A stretch of DNA of 30,704 bases, taken from assembly GCF_000186865.1 (NCBI RefSeq), contig NW_008705595.1, positions 351,426 through 382,129 on the forward strand, read 5' to 3'. Below, one piece after another: positions 1-9,656 of the stretch; position 1 is the stretch's first letter; the number at the start of each line of letters is the position of its first letter. The translations under genes and the position numbers were made by a program. Source of the stretch: Aureococcus anophagefferens (Eukaryota > Sar > Pelagophyceae > Pelagomonadales > Pelagomonadaceae). The notes under the pieces are model-generated. The model was given only the letters and a program-made list of their open reading frames with translations. It had not been told where the DNA came from and did no database searches.

Positions 1-918
1 GAACCCAGAGATGCCAGGGGGTGCCGAACCAGCGTGCTCGCGCACGACCTGAAGTCGCCGCCGCCAGCCGAGACTGGATGGGACGGCCGGAATGCGCCAC
101 CGTCAAGCCGTGCACGGACAACGTCGCGCCGGACTCCCAGACGAGCAGCGGGCCCGCCATGGTCGGGCCGGGGGGGCAGCGACGACGGCGGCGCGTCATG
201 CTTCACGAGCGGCTGGGCTGCTCCCTGGTGTACTATTTTTTAGACCTGTGTTCCTAGCAAAAGTGATCAAACCGGGAGGCGCCCACGGACAAAAGATCCG
301 ACGGCATCCCCCAGTGGGTGGGTGGGCCCGGAGGTCGGGTTTCAAAAATCCAGAGTGTATTTAAAGAGTACTTGTAACGCGCGCGCGCGCATGTGGAGGC
401 CGCGCGCGTCCCGCGTCCCGCGTCGCACCGGGAGTCGGGAATAGGTGCCATGGAGCACGGCGGTGTCCTCGTCGAGTCGGGCCGCGCCCGGCGTTCGTCG
501 GCGGAACCGCGGCCGCACGGTGGCGGCTCCTGCAGCGGCACCGGCGACTCCCGGTCGAACCGCGGCGCCGCGCGGTCCGAGAGCGCGGTCCCACGCGCGC
601 GGTGTGGCAATTCAGCGATCGCCCAGCGGCGCGTGGCGCGGCAACTTGAAGGCAACCAACGACAAAGGAGCTCGTTGATTGGTCGGGAGGTGGGTGGGTG
701 GGCGCCGGTGGCCGGCACCAAGAACCGGGGATGGCGTCTGGTAATTTTTTTTGGGGCGCCTCCTGATCAAACTAATAATCCCGACTGGGATGGTGCCTGT
801 AGTGATTGCTTCTCCAACAGCTAGAGCTTCACTCAAGGCAACTCTCTCCCGCCGCCGCGGCGTCAGAAGCCCACGACCTCGCTGTCAAGGCGGCGGCAAC
901 CTCAGTTCGTAGGGACTC
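1..918. other. GC-rich intergenic stretch, no supported gene
   Basis: No reading frame here looks like a conserved protein; the open frames are the kind that GC-rich DNA gives by chance. It holds a (GC)n run near 380-390, GGGT repeats near 314-330 and 689-700, and a T/G run near 745-756. Blocks at about 265-320 and 720-780 resemble each other in inverted orientation (both contain GGAGGCGCCC and a CATCCCC segment), possibly the ends of an old decayed element. The last ~100 bases are probably the CNOT11 promoter and 5' leader. Confidence 0.5.
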
Positions 919-1596
919 ATGGCACTTCCAGAATTTGATTTCTCTCCCGAGTTTCCCCGCCCCCCACCCCCCGCGCTTCAGTTTCATCAAACAGAGTGGC
1001 TACATACGCGTCCAACCACCCGATTCGTACATTTTTGCCCGTCAAAGAGCACGGTTGGCAGTGACGAGCTTTGGTTCTTGTTGACGCGCGCGTATCAGTC
1101 ACCGCTTCCGCCCTCGCAGCAGCAGCAGACGCTTGCAGCACTAGCTGGTGCATCAAGCCAGGTGATACAGAGCGGATTGGCGCCGCATCAATTACCTGAA
1201 GTCGTAGAGAATAATCCGATGGTTGCCATTCAGTGCTTGCTTAAGCTCATGGGATCACCGATTCTCCCAGAGTACCTCTCCGCTCTTGTGAAAATGGACA
1301 TGTCACTCCACTCGATGGAGGTAGTTAATCGGCTCACGACTGATGGGGTGGCTGAACTTCCCGCCGAATTTATTCGTGTGTATATTTCCAACTGCATTTC
1401 CTCGTGTGAGAACATAGATGACAAGTACTATCAGAATCGCTTAGTGCGGTTAGTCTGTGTTTTTTTACAGTCTCTGATAAGGAACAAGATTGTCGACGTC
1501 AATGATCTTTTCGTTGAAGTGCAGGCTTTCTGCATTGGGTTTTCTCGCATTCGAGAAGCGGCCGGCCTCTTCAAATTACTAAAGACTTTGGAGTAG
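919..1596 (+). CDS. CNOT11: CCR4-NOT complex subunit 11 (CNOT11), C-terminal-type module
   Basis: A single uninterrupted frame of 225 residues. Residues ~95-225 closely match the conserved C-terminal domain of CNOT11 (C2orf29 family), including the stretches [46 protein letters not shown] and [18 protein letters not shown], and the ending [17 protein letters not shown]. In the family this subunit joins the CCR4-NOT deadenylase with CNOT10 and works in cytoplasmic mRNA decay. The first ~95 residues are proline- and glutamine-rich and less conserved. Animal CNOT11 is about twice as long, so this is either a short form or has 5' exons that I could not identify in the GC-rich upstream DNA. The start is the first ATG in frame. 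No intron is needed. The family call is near certain; the N-terminus is not. Confidence 0.92.
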   Translation: MALPEFDFSPEFPRPPPPALQFHQTEWLHTRPTTRFVHFCPSKSTVGSDELWFLLTRAYQSPLPPSQQQQTLAALAGASSQVIQSGLAPHQLPEVVENNPMVAIQCLLKLMGSPILPEYLSALVKMDMSLHSMEVVNRLTTDGVAELPAEFIRVYISNCISSCENIDDKYYQNRLVRLVCVFLQSLIRNKIVDVNDLFVEVQAFCIGFSRIREAAGLFKLLKTLE

Positions 1597-1600
1597 CAAA

Positions 1601-1762
1601 ATGCCCTACCGTGTCGGTTCTACAATCAAGTCGGTGGGAGTCGCCGGTATTCGGCCGTTCTCGGATGCGTTCTGGGTGGACTGGCCGGCAGGAAAGAGGT
1701 CGTACACCTTGCAATTCAATTCAAGATTTCAAGGGAGTGCCCTGGTCCTGGTAGCTGTCTAG
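1601..1762 (+). CDS. Possible 53-residue small ORF directly after CNOT11
   Basis: An ATG lies four bases after the CNOT11 stop and opens a 53-codon frame (begins MPYRVGSTIKSVGV, ends ALVLVAV). It resembles no family I know and has no motif. It lies where the CNOT11 3' UTR should be and may be chance. Confidence 0.15.
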   Translation: MPYRVGSTIKSVGVAGIRPFSDAFWVDWPAGKRSYTLQFNSRFQGSALVLVAV

Positions 1763-1902
1763 CAGGTACTTGAGTTCTTTGCCAAGATTGGGCTTTGATA
1801 ACTTCTGGTGCCTCTTGAAAGACTATTCGATCGGCTAGTTCATTCTTATGTGGAGACGAGATCGATACGTGAATGACTCGCTTCCCTTTGCACATAACTT
1901 AT

Positions 1903-2098
1903 TGTTAGAATCCGAGTATGCTAGTATGAAGCACCAGCATAGTATAGCATGAGCATAGCCAGTATAAGGCAGACTGAGCATAGCCAGCATAGGCCAGTAT
2001 TGTTAGAATCCGAGTATGCTAGTATGAAGCACCAGCATAGTATAGCATGAGCATAGCCAGTATAAGGCAGACTGAGCATAGCCAGCATAGGCCAGTAT
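1903..2098. repeat. Tandem pair of a ~97-bp AGCATAG-rich unit
   Basis: Two adjacent near-identical copies of a unit starting TGTTAGAATCCGAGTATGC. Within the unit, GCATAG and close variants recur every 10-20 bases, so it may have grown from a shorter ancestral repeat. Open frames across it on the minus strand are by-products of the repeat. A second pair lies at 2774-2969. Confidence 0.9.
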
Positions 2099-2219
2099 GA
2101 GCGTCCCAGCATAGCCTATCCGGGAGGATAGCATAGTCCCGAGTTAGGGTAGCATAGCCCTAGGAGCGGAATGTAGGCTCCCTAGGTAGCTGGCTTATCG
2201 CCAAGCGCACTTTGATTGT
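1903..2219. repeat. 317-bp direct repeat, left copy
   Basis: This block recurs at 2774-3082 in the same orientation, almost identical except that this copy has eight extra bases (CCTATCCG) near position 2117. Its first part is itself a tandem pair of a ~97-bp unit rich in AGCATAG. Its second part contains GGAGGATAGCATAGTCCCG and TAGGAGCGGAATGTAGGCTC. Both copies start TGTTAGAATCCGAG and end CACTTTGATTGT. Confidence 0.9.
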
Positions 2220-2291
2220 AGAGCGACCTCGAGAAGCACTCGTGGCGTCGCGGAGATTCGCAGACAGGAAGTCCATCGTTTATTCACAGTG

Positions 2292-2641
2292 TTTCAAACT
2301 GCATAATGCCACTAAAAACCTTCAAGAATACCAAGTGGATTGCAATCAAAGAACATGAACCATGGCTGCAAATTGTCACTGTCAGAATGATAATTGCTCT
2401 ATCAATACAGCACAATGAATGAACAGATGATGAACGATCCGATAGTAGAAACGTCCACTCAATACATTTCAAACTGCATAATGCCACTAAAAACCTTCAA
2501 GAATACCAAGTGGATTGCAATCAAAGAACATGAACCATGGCTGCAAATTGTCACTGTCAGAATGATAATTGCTCTATCAATACAGCACAATGAATGAACA
2601 GATGATGAACGATCCGATAGTAGAAACGTCCACTCAATACA
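2292..2641. repeat. Tandem duplication of a 175-bp unit
   Basis: Copy one is 2292-2466 and copy two 2467-2641, apparently identical. Each starts TTTCAAACTGCATAATGCC and ends near CCACTCAATACA. The pair lies in the ~554-bp segment between the two ~310-bp direct repeats. The sequence is AT-richer than its flanks and I see no coding signal in it. Confidence 0.92.
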
Positions 2642-2773
2642 TGGACACGACATAGCATCGAGCATCATCCAAGATAACGCAACGCGGCTATCGGAAAACC
2701 TGCAAGCCGAACGGATCACCAAAGCACAACACAAACTATACCAAAGGATACTGAAAAGAAAAAGTATATACCG

Positions 2774-3082
2774 TGTTAGAATCCGAGTATGCTAGTATGA
2801 AGCACCAGCATAGTATAGCATGAGCATAGCCAGTATAAGGCAGACTGAGCATAGCCAGCATAGGCCAGTATTGTTAGAATCCGAGTATGCTAGTATGAAG
2901 CACCAGCATAGTATAGCATGAGCATAGCCAGTATAAGGCAGACTGAGCATAGCCAGCATAGGCCAGTATGAGCGTCCCAGCATAGGGAGGATAGCATAGT
3001 CCCGAGTTAGGGTAGCATAGCCCTAGGAGCGGAATGTAGGCTCCCTAGGTAGCTGGCTTATCGCCAAGCGCACTTTGATTGT
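2774..3082. repeat. 309-bp direct repeat, right copy
   Basis: Second copy of the block at 1903-2219, same orientation, lacking eight bases near 2988. It also contains the tandem 97-bp pair. The two copies bracket 554 bp, giving an LTR-like outline of about 1.18 kb. The ends are not the usual TG...CA and I found no flanking target duplication, so a plain segmental duplication is equally possible. Confidence 0.9.
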
Positions 3083-3222
3083 GCTTAATCACACTCGCGT
3101 TCTAAGGGCGATATTCGCCGCTTTATCACTTATAATATAATTGCATTTGCGGCAGTACAATATGTTTCCGGTAGCGAGCTAGTGAGTTTAGACCACCTAT
3201 CATCCCGGCAGCCAATACTATT

Positions 3223-3380
3223 GAACATATGCTGAGGCCCCTGTTGAAGTGCAAGGTTTGAGGTTGAAGTCCAAGTTGAAGCGGCGTTTAACATATCCCG
3301 GCGCCGGCGGGATATGTTACCAAATAAAACTGCTGGTTGTGGTGGCCCCCTCCCGGCTCGACGCTTCCCCGGGGGTAGTG
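3223..3380. repeat. Dispersed repeat with palindromic core (copy A)
   Basis: The core is a palindrome around 3292-3317 (TAACATATCCCG ... CGGGATATGTTA). Sequence at 3223-3317 matches the reverse complement of 22568-22660, including the stretch AAACGCCGCTTC. The adjoining block at about 3326-3372 (CTGCTGGTTGTGGTGG ... GCTTCCCCGGGG) matches a separate copy at about 18777-18820. These are dispersed non-coding repeats. Confidence 0.75.
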
Positions 3381-3433
3381 GTAGAGTAGCGTGCTGTACT
3401 GTAGTATAGTAGGTGTAGTACACGTCCCTCCGG

Positions 3434-3568
3434 CCGCTGGCCGGACTCGGATTTAATTAATAAATATTATTTTCTTATTTCGTACGGGCCGGCCTAGGCG
3501 TCGGTTGTTTCGCGCACTGCCCCCCCCCCCCCGTAGTCGAACAGTAGCCCGCGACTAGACCCAGATAT
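3434..3568. other. Non-coding spacer with a poly-C tract
   Basis: AT-rich, then GC-rich spacer with a run of about 12 C near 3522-3533. I see no gene. It separates the dispersed repeat from the minus-strand exons to the right. Confidence 0.4.
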
Positions 3569-4423
3569 TTACGCCACACTACGCTTGGGCAGTAAACGGT
3601 GTGGCACTAAAGAAGCGAAATAGAGCACACGACACTCGCAATCCTGGCTTTTTAAAGCAAGCATAATCAGAGGAAGGGCCCCGAACTGAAAATTTGACGG
3701 AAGGGATTGGCGCTGAAGACCTGTGAGGGTGTCAAAAAGGACCACTGGTGCATATACGCAGAATTGTACCGAGGACCTTAGCTGGCCCCAGATTCTGTCC
3801 ACGACCCTCATGCCTCTACCACGATGAAGCTCTAAGAACTTGACGGATTGTCCCAGTCGCACCCAAGCTCGGATAATTGTAATGTGCAAGGGTGTCGGTA
3901 GACGAGACCGCTGTGAGTTTCGCAAGATGGTAAAATTCAACACCGTGATGGCGCGCATCTCAGCCAAACTCCTATGACTTCTGATTCGCTGCAATCCTGC
4001 CTTCCTTTTGATGTTCTTGTCAAAGCGTTTTTCGAGTGAGGCCAAAACGTGGCTTCCCGCACCGAAGGCAACGTTATATGTGTGCTGAGTTGTTTGTACA
4101 CACTCACGAATCCTGGCGTACTCCCACATCAACTCAAATACAGACGATGACGTTTCCACGCAGTTCAAAAAATCCCCAAAGGAAGAAACAATGACTCCAG
4201 TGAGTGTAAGGTTAAGTTTCATGCTGAAGTTCATTAATAGCGGCAGGTGAGTTGTGGTGATATGAGCCAGTAGTGCGTCTTTGGCACTCATCAGATGGCG
4301 AAGTCTAGAAATCAAACAGATAGCTCGAGCTGCTCTGTGAAAAGCGATGGTGCCTGTGGCACCTGTCACCCATGCACAACAAGCTTCGCTGTGCCTGATG
4401 AGAACTGATAAATGACAAAACAT
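3569..4423 (-). CDS. Unrecognised protein or exon, helical (possible URB1-like)
   Basis: An open frame of 284 codons on the minus strand, long for this moderate-GC DNA and probably a real exon. It is rich in Leu, Ala, Arg and Ile and looks mainly helical. Near its end, FGALPLIMLALKSQDCECR faintly recalls the 'LxLxLxxLxSxDxxxR' pattern of URB1/Npa1-type helical repeats, a ribosome-biogenesis family, but this is too weak to name it. The ATG at 4423 could be a true start or lie inside an exon. It is collinear with exons to 7590 and may be the 3' part of that gene. Confidence 0.45.
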   Translation of the reverse strand: MFCHLSVLIRHSEACCAWVTGATGTIAFHRAARAICLISRLRHLMSAKDALLAHITTTHLPLLMNFSMKLNLTLTGVIVSSFGDFLNCVETSSSVFELMWEYARIRECVQTTQHTYNVAFGAGSHVLASLEKRFDKNIKRKAGLQRIRSHRSLAEMRAITVLNFTILRNSQRSRLPTPLHITIIRAWVRLGQSVKFLELHRGRGMRVVDRIWGQLRSSVQFCVYAPVVLFDTLTGLQRQSLPSNFQFGALPLIMLALKSQDCECRVLYFASLVPHRLLPKRSVA

Positions 4424-4892
4424 GTTTGTGGCTCAATCCACACTGAGTAGCGGTACCGATAATACAGATTGTCTGCCAATATGGGTCTACGAAATGCTAC
4501 CTGAGATGCGGCGTTGTTTCTGGGCTTTATATATCTGCAAGAGGATACACAGGACTCTCTCTGTCAAAATCCTATATAGCCGTGGTGCACAACTTACTGT
4601 GATGTGTTTGAAGGCGTCGTACCTACGAGCCTAGCAATACAAGTTCAGTCTTTTCACGCTCTCAGGAGGTAACGTTTTGAGCTTGTCTGTCTGGTGGCGA
4701 TTGGAAATACATACATGGTGTTCCCCTAGAGGAGCCAAGTATGGAGAGCTGGCCTGTAGATAACCGAAGTGGGGTCAGAAGTGCGTTTCAGAGGCGCCGT
4801 TGCCCAGGGAACTGGATGTTGGGTTTTATCAAATATTTGATTGCGTATATCTAGTCCGACACGAAACAAATATGCAAGAAACGCATAAGGCC

Positions 4893-5480
4893 CTACATTG
4901 CATAGCGCGTCGGTGGGGGGTAGTGCAACTTGACAGTCGCCGCAGGATGACGCCGCAAGCGTTTTGGAGTGTCATACTTGAGTTGATATTGGGGCGTATT
5001 GGGGGGCAGTATCTGATTGCCTGATTGAAAACGCCGCGGATATGCCATCATAATACGACAAGCCCAGAACGAGTCCCTCGAAAGAGATAATGACAAGCTA
5101 TCTCTGGGGGGAAATACGCGTGGAATGAAAACGCACGACCCTGAAATACAATCAAGAGAATAGTCCACGGTAAAAATCGAGGCATGTAACAAAAGACCGT
5201 GGACTGAAATGGCCACCGGGCCAAGAATATGCACCTCATCAATAGACCACGCAATTGAAAGAAGGAGTGCGGTAATACCCATTGTTGCAGTTTGCCACGC
5301 CCGCAAGGAGGTAAAACCCCGCGGGGTGCATCGGACACGATCAATGATTTTTGCTAAGGTTTCTGAGTGAATAGCATCGAATGTGTGCAATGAAGGCAAT
5401 GAGGGCAATAAGTCTAGGGAGCTAAAACGCATGTGACTCGTTGGGTGACTGTTGTGTTCCCAGAGTACTCTTATCAGCAT
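4893..5480 (-). CDS. Probable exon region of an unrecognised minus-strand gene
   Basis: A 195-codon open frame on the minus strand with a Leu-rich, probably helical middle part (for example ETLAKIIDRVRC and AWQTATMGITALLLSIAW). The last part (SLSLSLSRDS and beyond) looks non-coding, so the true exon probably ends near 5100-5150. No family recognised. It lies in line with exons at 3569-4423 and 6169-7590. The stretches between (4424-4892, 5481-6168) probably hold introns and small exons I could not define. Confidence 0.35.
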   Translation of the reverse strand: MLIRVLWEHNSHPTSHMRFSSLDLLPSLPSLHTFDAIHSETLAKIIDRVRCTPRGFTSLRAWQTATMGITALLLSIAWSIDEVHILGPVAISVHGLLLHASIFTVDYSLDCISGSCVFIPRVFPPRDSLSLSLSRDSFWACRIMMAYPRRFQSGNQILPPNTPQYQLKYDTPKRLRRHPAATVKLHYPPPTRYAM

Positions 5481-6168
5481 CCATGAAATACCTTCGGATT
5501 GGCTTGGGTCGATAATGAAGGTCGGTACTGATTTGTAAAGCAGGCGACTGAGGATACGTAACGTTACAAAGGGGACCTGCAGGGCACGTGGTAGTCATAT
5601 CAAATTGAGCAAATAGTATTTACAAGCTCTCCAATGTCAGCTTCCTATGTAAATAAAAAAGAGGGTAATTGATGATTATGATGCACTGGAGCTGCCACAT
5701 AAAGCATGGAATCACATAGTGCCTATTGATGAAATAAATAACATTCAAAAAGCACTGAGTTAGATGTGGGCGATGGCACCTTGTGTCTGTAGTGATCAAT
5801 TTGGTCATCAAGAAGCCACCTAATTTTTGAAATTAGAAATCTATCATAACTAGTGCTTACTCGAGGAGTGAAACTGCCGATCTTGAAGGTACCAGTCTCG
5901 ACACAAGCAAGTGGCAACTCACGTCAGACTTGAAGACAGAGTTGTGACTCTCTATGTCTAGCCCCCCCCCCGCCAGCAGCACGTCGATCAAGGCCTATGA
6001 GAAAACCATCAGATTCATCAGTCATGGACATCAGCGTTCAGACACGGACTAAACGAGACGAGCCTCCCCCCGAACGCCCGGGCTTCCTAAAGTTCGCATA
6101 GCCACATGCAAGAAATTCGTCAGCACCTATAATAGTGTTTCGGTCAAACCGATGCGTTGTCCACTTAC

Positions 6169-7590
6169 AGAGATGTTTACATGTGGGCGCAGCGACACTC
6201 GATGCACATGGATGAGATAGATAGTGATCTCAAATACCGTCACCACCGAAAGTGCATGGTCAGACTCCAAAGCGCCACGATGCAGGGCTGAGATACATCG
6301 GGATCGCATATCTAACACCCAAATGTTGCGGTTCAGGTCTATCCCTTCCATTAGTCGTTCTTCGGAACCAAGACTAGCTCTGCTGCAGACCTTGCCGACC
6401 TGTTCTATATATGATATCATCTTGAATCAGATATATCTCCGTTGACTAAATTACTTACACCGAGCTTGACATTCAATGCAATGCTCCGGTCTATACGAAC
6501 GACCTCTGTCAGCTGGGTGAGTCTCGCAGATTTCCCTGTAGCCGTGTCTGAGACTGAATTTATTGGGTGGGTGGTTGCAGTTTTAAGGAGATCATGAAGC
6601 TGGTCCGTCGTCAAGCGCCTATCGGCATGCACGGTCACTCTGAGTCTCTTACTCCTCATGTAAAAGACTTGGAGTATACCTAGCTAGGAATTTTGCAAGT
6701 TGTAAGCTGGATTCTTTGGTGTCAAAGCTTGCCTGGGCGGCACTGGCGTGTATCTTGATTACGTGTCCTAAGAATTCAGGAACAAATGAGCTAGCCTGCC
6801 GATACTTTCCCGTGCATTTAAGCACATGAGCCACGAAGCTTTTCATTATCACCAGTTGAGTGCAGGACATTTCAGACGTAGCTGCGATGCTGTTGCTTAG
6901 TGTTGTAAACTCTTCGATAAGCCCACACAATGAACCTAGTGCCGTTTCAAAAGGAGCGGCAGCGAAAATGTGGCGTGGTAAAACAAAAAGAGTAATATGT
7001 AAGTCGAAGGCAAATACACTAAACACGTCTTTCTCGAAAATGTCAGACGCTCCAGAACGGATGAGACTGCGAAACATAAATGTGGCACCCTGGCACCTAA
7101 TCAGGAGATGCTGGCAACTTTGTGTTGAGAAGCATCGTCCACTACTTAGGGACGCTGCTACTTGCATCAATTCTTGATGCACAGACCTCACATCAAGAAG
7201 CTGGCTAAGTGTTCCTGTTGATTTGTGTACAGGCATGCCATCTCTGCCAAGTCTTCCCTGAGAAAACAGCGAAATAATAACGTTCTCCACCAACCAGCAC
7301 AACCGAGTGTTTGATCCTGCCCGCCCACGCAGTTCGGACAGAAGTGCAAGAAGGGGAAGATGTAATCTAAATGATCCCATCCCAGGTAGGACATGTGCCG
7401 CTAACAAATACAGCAACTCGATGATTAATTCATGCGATTTGAAGATTGATCGTGTTATCAAAACACGAAGATACTCATATGCAATCATGACGGATTGATC
7501 GAGCTCGTCGCAAACCAATGAAGCTTCGCGCAAAAGGAGCAATACGGTGATAGTCTTGTCCGAACATCGGTCGGCTATCAACCACTTCAT
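6169..7590 (-). CDS. 5' exons of an unrecognised, probably helical-repeat protein
   Basis: The first exon starts with ATG at 7590, preceded in frame by a stop, and runs 303 codons to a GT donor after 6680. A second exon lies at about 6640-6459 and ends at a strong GTAAGT donor. A third runs 6420-6169 (84 codons) and ends at another GTAAGT. The phases allow one continuous frame. The product is rich in Leu, Ala and Ser and looks all-helical (for example FKSHELIIELLYLLAAHVL). I recognise no motif; a HEAT/ARM-type scaffold is a reasonable guess, and it may continue into the exons at 5480 and 4423. Exon 2's acceptor is not settled. Confidence 0.5.
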
Positions 7591-7619
7591 CCGGTGTTCC
7601 TCTGTTATACTCCCGTCTA

Positions 7620-9650
7620 TTTAAGCCTACCCTCCCGCTAGTAGTATGTGTACAGAGCGCGCTTAAAATGTCCTGCGCCCAAACAACAAATGAGCAACCA
7701 ATATCCTAACTAGGATTACATGCTCCTGTGATACTCTCCTCCCTTCCCCGTCTTCGTACATTATAATAACCTCGCAGTTTGTCTGTGCGGTACCGTGCCT
7801 CCTTCTTAAGTCAGTTCTAGCACCCACTAGCCTCGATAGTTAACCTTCGGGCAGCAGGGCAGCCCCACTAGGCTGCCTCCCTGTCCCTGAGTTTACTATC
7901 TCGCTAGGGTGCAATGTAGCCGGAATCCTAGATTACCGACAACTGAGATAAAGTGAGCATAGTATTGAAGTGCAATGTGAAGGGCAGCCGTTGGCAAGGG
8001 AAAAGTGCAATGTTGGGTGTTGAAGATACGTGAAGATACCTTTGAGCGATGTCCAGATCAGGGGGGGCAGCATCCCTCATGTAGAAAACTGACCAGGCCC
8101 GGCGGCGCCCCTGGCGCCCATGGGCCCCACTAGTCTAGTGTAGACGCCCGAAGCTCAAAACGCGCCACAGCGACGCCATGGTGACCCGTGGCGCGTCCCC
8201 ATGGCTCGCCCGCGTCCACCGGCCGCACCGGCCGAATCAGGTCTCGGGGCCCTGTGGGGCGTCAGTCGACCTCGATGACCGCATTTGCGCGTCCGATCGA
8301 GTCAATTGGTGCGTCGTCGCTGCCTGACACGTCAAACACCAGCACGGCCGGCGTGTTCGTCGACCCGATGCCGCTCAAAGACGTCTTTCGGTAGTTCCGG
8401 AGCGTTTTCACAAGGTCCCGAACAATTCCGGTCGCTCCGCGGCGCCGCGTCGCGGTCCGACACGCCAGGAGATACCAGACAAGCGTCGCACTCGACGGGC
8501 TACGCCTGGCGCAGCGTTGGGGCCGTCTGAGCGGCGCTCGAAGCACTGTCGCAGGCGGTAGACGCCCTTGTAACGGCCAGACGTTCGTCGACACGCGCGA
8601 GATCCGCGTTCAAAGCAGCTTCGAGGACGTCCAGGGGTGTCAGGGCCTCGTCGCCAGCGCCAAAGCCCAGAGCGGCGTGCACGAAGCGACGACGCGCGCC
8701 GAAACCGGCTCTCCGAGCTCACAGCCGGGCCCCGCTTTAGGCCTCCTTGCCTTCAACCAGGGCTAAAATCCGCGCACTTTCAGCGGATGCGGAAAAATCA
8801 TAGACGGCCGCGGAAAAATCAGCCGTGCGCCAATCTCTGCTACCACGTAGCCAGAGCGCCAGGCGACGCAGAGGCCGTATCCAACGCCGTCGATCTACTG
8901 GATCCCGACCCGCTCGCCGTTCTGGCACGACCGCGCGCGGTCGCCAAAACGCGACGCGCTGGGCTCTACCGCGCGAAGTTCGTCCCCCCGAAGCCAGCGG
9001 GTACCACCACCGCGTCCAGGGCGCTCTATTTATCCTTGGAGGAGCAAGCGCCGAAGGACGGGGGGCGCGTATCACCTACTTGGTGTGCCCCGCCCCCCCT
9101 GATCTGGACATCGCTCCTTTCCTCTTTCTTTACACCTCGCGACACCGCAGTCGGAGTGTGCATGGTGCTGGATAGCCCGATAGTATAGCAGAGAAAAGCC
9201 AGGTAAGTCTAGTTACGTCACTCTAATAGTATAAACCGTGACCCACCTACAGAAGTCTCTCTGCCTCTCTACTTGAATTATTTTGGCGGCGATCCCGACC
9301 ATAAATCCACAAGCCCACCGAAGGTCGGCCCCGCATATCATGGTTGGCCATCATGCGCCAACCCACAGCCAGGCGCCCCGTGGCCACTGGCCGGCCCGGG
9401 GGCCAGGGTGCGCGGCAGAGGATTTCCCCTGCACAGACTCCCCCTCCACGTCAAACAAGACTGACCGTTGTTGCGTGCGCGAAGCTTTCACTGCTGTAAT
9501 TATCTCTCAGGCGCCTGGCTTCCACCAGGCTGGCGGTCCCGCGCTTGCTATCCACGCAGATTGCCATGTAGAGTGACTATTTGCTTTGCGAGTTGTATAT
9601 TGCAGATACTTCCCATTTGCAAATTTCCAGATACTTCCCATTTGCAAATT
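7620..9650. other. Two-kilobase intergenic region with a GC-rich island
   Basis: Lies between the start of the minus-strand gene at 7590 and the end of the PP2C gene at 9657. It holds pyrimidine-rich DNA (7725-7830), a hairpin-like GGCAGC...GCTGCC segment near 7850-7880, a very GC-rich block at 8090-9080, and a 24-bp tandem duplication near 9602-9653. Overlapping open frames in the GC-rich block are mostly compositional. Confidence 0.5.
8262..8690 (-). pseudogene. Possible decayed protein-coding fragment in a GC-rich island
   Basis: Two minus-strand frames read like protein in succession. One includes GDEALTPLDVLEAALNADLA at about 8600-8660. The other includes GIVRDLVKTLRNYRKTSL and VLVFDVSGSDDAPIDSIGRA and stops at 8262. 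They lie in different frames, so the fragment would need a frameshift or an intron. I do not recognise a family, and GC-rich DNA gives such frames readily. Confidence 0.2.
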
Positions 9651-9653
9651 TTG
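9602..9653. repeat. 24-bp tandem duplication (CAGATACTTCCCATTTGCAA)
   Basis: The unit beginning CAGATACTTCCCATTTGCAA occurs twice in succession, immediately downstream of the PP2C stop codon, in its probable 3' UTR. Confidence 0.85.
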
Positions 9654-9656
9654 CAC

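Noticed and set aside
255..790. Transposon with inverted ends near the left edge
   Set aside because: The two inverted blocks agree only roughly by eye and no target duplication was found; it is mentioned as a possible relic but not called.
2284..2734. Open frames in the tandem 175-bp repeat
   Set aside because: The same translation occurs twice because the DNA is duplicated, and it resembles no protein.
1903..3082. CRISPR-like array from regularly repeated blocks
   Set aside because: The units are contiguous tandem duplications of 97 and 175 bp with no unique spacers, and the DNA is eukaryotic.
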